Shown piece after piece: positions 61,201 to 64,000 of a DNA stretch of 64,000 bases. Within the stretch, counting starts at the first letter, position 1, and every line of letters starts with the position of its first letter. The stretch comes from an uncultured Lacinutrix sp. (lineage in GTDB: Bacteria > Bacteroidota > Bacteroidia > Flavobacteriales > Flavobacteriaceae): assembly GCF_947500325.1 (NCBI RefSeq), contig NZ_CANMRQ010000009.1:62001-126000 (forward strand), read 5' to 3'. The notes beneath the pieces were generated by a model. It was not told the DNA's origin. It did not search any database and was given only the letters and a program-made list of their open reading frames with translations. Position numbers and translations under genes: made by a program.

Positions 61201-63066
61201 AGGAACTATTTCATAACAAGAATTATTATTATTTGAAATTCTTATATAAACTATTTGCAATTCTGCTTCAGTATTTTGAAAAGCGGTTGGATTTGTAATT
61301 GGATTAACATTATTATTCGCATCTTCTATTGTAAGATGATATGTTACAGTAACATTTGTAGCGCCTTGTAAAACATCATTGGCAACACTTGTTATGTCAA
61401 AAATCTCAAAACCATCATCATCCTGTTCACAAGCATTAATTTGTTGCACATCTGTATTTACATTTGGACTATCTAATTGTTGAATTGTTATATCTGTAAA
61501 AGCAACACAACCTGTAGTTACATCTATAACTCTAATAAATAGTTGCTCAGTAGTATTTGTAGGAGTATATGGAGACGGAATTGCATTAGCTCCAGTATTG
61601 GCATCTACTTGGGAAAAGTGATAGGTAACACTATAATTTGCATTGTTATTTGTTATTTCAGAATCAATATCTGTAAGAGTAGCTTCTCCACTTCCATTAC
61701 TACATATATCAATTGGATTGGGTTGTGTTATAGTTGGAAACGGATTGACTATTAAATTAACATTGGATATATAGACACAACCTGAGTTTGTATCTATAGC
61801 ACGAATAAAAACTGTTTGGGGGTTTTGGAAATTATTAAGAGCTAAAAAACTATTTACATTATCAATAGCATCTTGATTTGAAATGTGATATGAGATTGTA
61901 TAATTTGAAGCAGGTAAATTATTTTCTACAGACGTATTTAATGTTGTTAGGTCAAAATTTTCTACTCCATCATTAGAAGCATCATCACATAGAGTAAAAT
62001 CAGAAAGTGGAGTAGTAGTTTGGATTGAATTTAAAGTAACATTAATTTCGTCTTCAAAGGTGCATGTTGTTGTATTTAATGGTACAGTGACAATAACTTG
62101 ATAGGTACCAGAAGTATTAGCTGTTAATGTACTTGAAACCTCACCTCCTATTAAAGAACCATTTAAGAACCATTCGTATGTAGCTTGCGGATTATTAGTA
62201 TCTGCGTTTAATACAGAAGACGCATCACAAGTTGAAAAATCAGGTCCTAAAGTTACGTTATCTGTAAAACTATTACCTTCTATAAATACAGCTGAATCAA
62301 AATTTCTATCTGTTTGATCAGCTATTATAAGTTTAATATTATATTCTACATTTGGAGTAATAGTAGCAGATGCAGACATTACCGTTGTACGACCATTGAA
62401 ATTTGTATCTCCAATATTATAGCCTTCAAAATGTGTTTCGTTTTCAGCATCACAGAATCCAACTATTTCTTGATGAATAGTACTAGTATTTACAGGAGTA
62501 GTAGTTCCAGGAATAACAGCTATATTCTGATAAGGTTGTGTGGTATTAGCTTCTTTAATTAAAAAAGCAAACCCATCAGAATAATTACAAGGATAGTCAG
62601 CAAAGTATTCTTCAGAAGCTAAAATGTAATTAAATTGTACTGTACTTGAAGCAGAAGTAAAATTGAATTCGATTGATGTTGCATTTAATGTATTGTTTAT
62701 GCCTAAAGCATTTTCCAAATCAGGATCGGTTTGCCATGCAGTATCTCCCTCATTTAAAGCATTTGTATTTACAACATTTCCAGCTGAATTTACATTTCCT
62801 GTAGAGAGAACTATTCCATTTTCAAATGGAAAATTTGAATTTGCCCTTTGAAAAGAACCGTAACTTGAGAATCCATTAACATCACCATTTACAGGAGATG
62901 AAATATTTGTAACATCAACACAACCTTCAACTAAACTATTAATTAGTTGTTCTGGCGTTTGAGTATTATCTACTGTTATTTGCTGAGCGTTAAGTTGCAA
63001 AGCACAAGTGAATACAATTAAATAGGCTAAATGATTGACGTAATTATTAAGGGTTTTTACTTTCAA
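58237..63066 (-). CDS. Giant choice-of-anchor L adhesin with 11 repeats and T9SS type B tail
   Basis: A 1609-aa exported protein starting at TTG (63066). A stop codon lies only nine bases upstream in frame, so TTG is the sole possible start near the signal peptide (about 1-27). A choice-of-anchor L domain (about 29-275) has FPFENGIVLSTGNVNSAGN and FNYILASEEYFADYPCN, followed by an Ig-like domain. Then come eleven repeats of about 94 residues, each with a 'C(D/E)…D/NDG…FDL', 'YY.…DA.N..N.I' and 'VYVRV.N…C' pattern (nt ~58935-62030). An Ig-like domain and the CHU_C type B tail follow (PQYFTPNGDTINETWHIT … GHFALRR). The Asp-rich 'CDDxxxDG' segments probably bind calcium. Likely long filamentous adhesin. 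Confidence 0.92.
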   Translation of the reverse strand: MKVKTLNNYVNHLAYLIVFTCALQLNAQQITVDNTQTPEQLINSLVEGCVDVTNISSPVNGDVNGFSSYGSFQRANSNFPFENGIVLSTGNVNSAGNVVNTNALNEGDTAWQTDPDLENALGINNTLNATSIEFNFTSASSTVQFNYILASEEYFADYPCNYSDGFAFLIKEANTTQPYQNIAVIPGTTTPVNTSTIHQEIVGFCDAENETHFEGYNIGDTNFNGRTTVMSASATITPNVEYNIKLIIADQTDRNFDSAVFIEGNSFTDNVTLGPDFSTCDASSVLNADTNNPQATYEWFLNGSLIGGEVSSTLTANTSGTYQVIVTVPLNTTTCTFEDEINVTLNSIQTTTPLSDFTLCDDASNDGVENFDLTTLNTSVENNLPASNYTISYHISNQDAIDNVNSFLALNNFQNPQTVFIRAIDTNSGCVYISNVNLIVNPFPTITQPNPIDICSNGSGEATLTDIDSEITNNNANYSVTYHFSQVDANTGANAIPSPYTPTNTTEQLFIRVIDVTTGCVAFTDITIQQLDSPNVNTDVQQINACEQDDDGFEIFDITSVANDVLQGATNVTVTYHLTIEDANNNVNPITNPTAFQNTEAELQIVYIRISNNNNSCYEIVPIELHANLLQTGTNIQNFGTCDTAPNDGSADFDLQSITTFIANGLPNITITYYESQEDLDNNVNPIDDSVPYTVNNSFHTLYIFIEDSTCTNTAEIGFIVNPAISIQNPGLLNYCDTNDDTFTSVDLDSFNTIISVGIASPIVEYYETLVDAELQQNQLPPFYDNTSNPFTVFVRVSGNGNGCSDIIPVQIEVLPAPTVNTPSNFVICDDDQDGFSIIDLTTKNVEINTDATTIISYYLSEDDANNSVNEITNNTNYNAQTATVYAKVENNTTSCYALVPIDITVNTLPDFPNISNFRNCETDGNQIADFILADKDVEILNGQTGKEVFYFENETDAINKTNIIDKNAVYNNTSQIQTLYVRVENITDTTCYGISNFIIEVGSVPIFNAPLDVNVCDDNSNDGIDTFSLSDKAAEISANSTDNLTITFYNTLEDAENEVNAIQGDTFTNTTNPQQLFVNIDNGTYCKGIATYEYNIIQVPEISSASDLTQCDTDTDGSVTFDLTIVEVEVLAIRQDNIIVNYYANEADLIAGTNQIPNPTNYNNTSNPQTVYIEAYNTISNCGANVSFDLIVNLPPEIANIAVYDTCDNEDDSFNLSETTEALIGTQENVVLTFYSSLIDAENSQNALDTNYNYVTTSDTIFVRAEFSTTNCFQISSFNLVVNNIPNLTPQNLEACDDDFDNFLMFDLSQQTPIILGTQNPNDFTVNYFETENDANNNTNAISDLNYNAENEQIIYVYVENNTTGCFSTTSFSTLVRRKPEVDITDQVICLDNLPLTVSAETGVNTDSYSWSTGETSSVIEIDQVGNYSVTVTSNYGCTTTSNFSVTESEAAVIEFTETIDFGNPNNLTITVSGIGEYLYQFDNGAPQESNFFANVPIGPHTITVIDLNGCNSTTKEIVIIDAPQYFTPNGDTINETWHITGVELLEGTVVSIFDRYGKLLSVITHSSRGWDGNYNGNPMPATDYWFLADVKKGAIEFQVKGHFALRR
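58935..62030 (-). repeat. Eleven tandem ~94-aa protein repeats
   Basis: Repeat starts are recognisable by the C-x-x-x-x-D-G or CDDxxxDG element, for example FTLCDDASNDG, INACEQDDDG, FGTCDTAPNDG, FVICDDDQDG, VNVCDDNSNDG and LTQCDTDTDG. Units are diverged at DNA level, so they are old rather than freshly expanded. Confidence 0.85.
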
Positions 63067-63137
63067 TTTTTTTTTCTATTAGTCAGTCTTTAATATACTA
63101 AAGGCCAAACGATTTGGGTTAATACGGCTAAAGTGTT

Positions 63138-63145
63138 CAAATTTA
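63138..63145 (-). promoter_or_regulatory. -7 box of the giant adhesin gene
   Basis: TAAATTTG on the minus strand fits TAnnTTTG exactly, 24-25 bp downstream of the ATCGAT-type motif. No TTG at the expected -33 position. Confidence 0.45.
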
Positions 63146-63170
63146 ACGATTTTATGTTTAAATGCAAATT

Positions 63171-63179
63171 TTATCGACG
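63171..63179 (-). promoter_or_regulatory. ATCGAT-type motif, copy C
   Basis: CGTCGATAA on the minus strand, in ATGTATTTCGTCGATAAAA. This shares the ATGTATTTC(A/G)TCGAT core with copy B. It lies 104 bp before the giant adhesin start. Confidence 0.45.
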
Positions 63180-63196
63180 AAATACATCTTTTAATT

Positions 63197-64000
63197 TCAA
63201 TTTTGCAAGTAAACCCAACCAGTAATAGATACGTAATTTTTGTCATTTAGGTTCAAAACATAAAAATATGTTCCAGTAGGTACCAGTTTTCCTTGGTTTA
63301 TACCTCTATTTGAAATGCCATACCATTTTAGATCATTATTCCCAACAAAAATTAATTTACCGTAACGACTATAAATTAATAATTTATGATTTTCAAATAT
63401 TGAATAGAGACCTTGTATATTAAAAAAATCATTATAGCCATCATTGTTAGGAGAGAAGCCTTGAGGGATATGTGGAGGGCAGTTTTCTGTTAGTAGTTGA
63501 AATTCATATATATCAAAGCAAATAGAATTTTCTGCTTTTATGTAAATCGTTTGGGGTGTTTCTTGAGATTGATAATTTTGAGGGTTTATAATATTATTTG
63601 AATTATTTTGTAAATCTTCAATTGTTTCATAAAATATGAAATCATCATAGTTATTTATGTTTACCTGACTTAATATTAATTCTAAATTAAAAATAGCTGT
63701 ATTTAAACCTTCATCACAATTGTTTAGGGCATTTAATTGAAACGTCTCTGGTAATGGTATAAGATTTACAGTGATTTCAGTAGTATTGTTGCTTTCTAAA
63801 ATTTCAATTACTGTACTATTTCCATCACCATCATCATCAACAGCAATTATTAATAAAAAATCATCTGGAATAGTTGAAGGAATTGAAATTGAAATGCTTC
63901 CATTTTCAGACCCATTTATATTTATTACGTTTTGGGTTGTAGTTTGGGCTAATAAAATATCATCTACATAAAAAGCTATAGGTGTTGCTGCTGGTAAAGG
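63197..64000 (-). CDS. T9SS type B surface protein (partial, N-terminus off window)
   Basis: The last 267 residues and stop codon of a larger protein. From the window edge inward, a CARDB-like beta-sandwich (PLPAATPIAFYVDDILLAQ, about 80 residues) is followed by one copy of the CDD-type repeat (LNNCDEGLNTAIFNLEL, with QTIYIKAENSICFDIYEF). The type B sorting domain (CHU_C) then has PQGFSPNNDGYNDFFNI, LIYSRYGKLIF and TGTYFYVLNLNDKNYVSITGWVYLQN. It is the upstream neighbour of the giant adhesin, transcribed in the same direction, with 130 bp holding a motif and a promoter between them. Confidence 0.88.
   Translation of the reverse strand, partial: PLPAATPIAFYVDDILLAQTTTQNVININGSENGSISISIPSTIPDDFLLIIAVDDDGDGNSTVIEILESNNTTEITVNLIPLPETFQLNALNNCDEGLNTAIFNLELILSQVNINNYDDFIFYETIEDLQNNSNNIINPQNYQSQETPQTIYIKAENSICFDIYEFQLLTENCPPHIPQGFSPNNDGYNDFFNIQGLYSIFENHKLLIYSRYGKLIFVGNNDLKWYGISNRGINQGKLVPTGTYFYVLNLNDKNYVSITGWVYLQN

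Noticed and set aside
58237-63066. CRISPR-like or DNA-level tandem repeats
   Set aside because: The repeats are visible in the protein but too diverged in DNA; no short direct repeats with regular spacers are seen anywhere in the window.

Overview
The window is an AT-rich, gene-dense chromosomal segment of a marine-type Flavobacteriaceae bacterium (phylum Bacteroidota). The evidence is: type IX secretion (T9SS) sorting tails of both type A and type B; choice-of-anchor L proteins; TonB-plug/MG2 surface proteins; promoters with TAnnTTTG -7 boxes; A/T-rich start regions without clear Shine-Dalgarno sequences; and housekeeping genes (ilvE, sucC, lysA, uvrB, grpE-dnaJ, mnmD) that look flavobacterial. 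The genus cannot be fixed from sequence alone. I see no tRNA, rRNA, CRISPR array, insertion sequence or prophage.

Layout. 1-13 kb: a partial secreted protein, a CocE-type hydrolase lipoprotein, a VOC+MFS operon, a cytochrome P450, a DUF1684 lipoprotein, the CrcB fluoride channel, a 688-aa orphan with an internal duplication, an SRPBCC/GyrI-like protein and an M49 peptidase. 12.4-17.7 kb: an outer-membrane-like protein, then a five-gene minus-strand operon. In transcription order the operon encodes a three-helix membrane protein, a cytoplasmic NAL1-like trypsin-fold protease, an unknown 146-aa protein, a TPR sensor kinase and a LuxR-type regulator. A near-identical 18-bp palindromic site lies 58 bp before the operon and 57 bp before the outer-membrane-like gene, so the system probably controls itself and that gene. 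This is my best candidate for an undescribed system.

17.8-31.5 kb: mostly core metabolism and stress genes (SDR, MazG-like, IlvE, DUF4920, MnmD, YceI, GrpE-DnaJ). A candidate small RNA with its own promoter and terminator follows dnaJ. Next is a co-directional run: NatA/NatB-type ABC exporter, MscS channel, outer-membrane barrel, and an NtrC-like regulator without a DNA-binding domain.

31.5-47 kb: two paralogous secreted coiled-coil proteins that share an upstream ATCGAT-type motif, PPK2, an M28 peptidase, a T9SS type A protein, a DinB-like and a VOC protein. Then comes a tightly packed four-gene operon of three tandem MG2/TonB-plug paralogs plus a CarboxypepD_reg-like protein.

47-64 kb: an NTF2-like lipoprotein, LysA, SucC, and a BlaI/M56 pair whose promoter carries three perfect 16-bp palindromes at exact 20-bp spacing. 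These are followed by DUF1456, TerB-like and UvrB proteins, then three consecutive T9SS type B surface proteins. The largest has eleven ~94-residue repeats, and the last runs off the window. The ATCGAT-type motif recurs upstream of the largest one.
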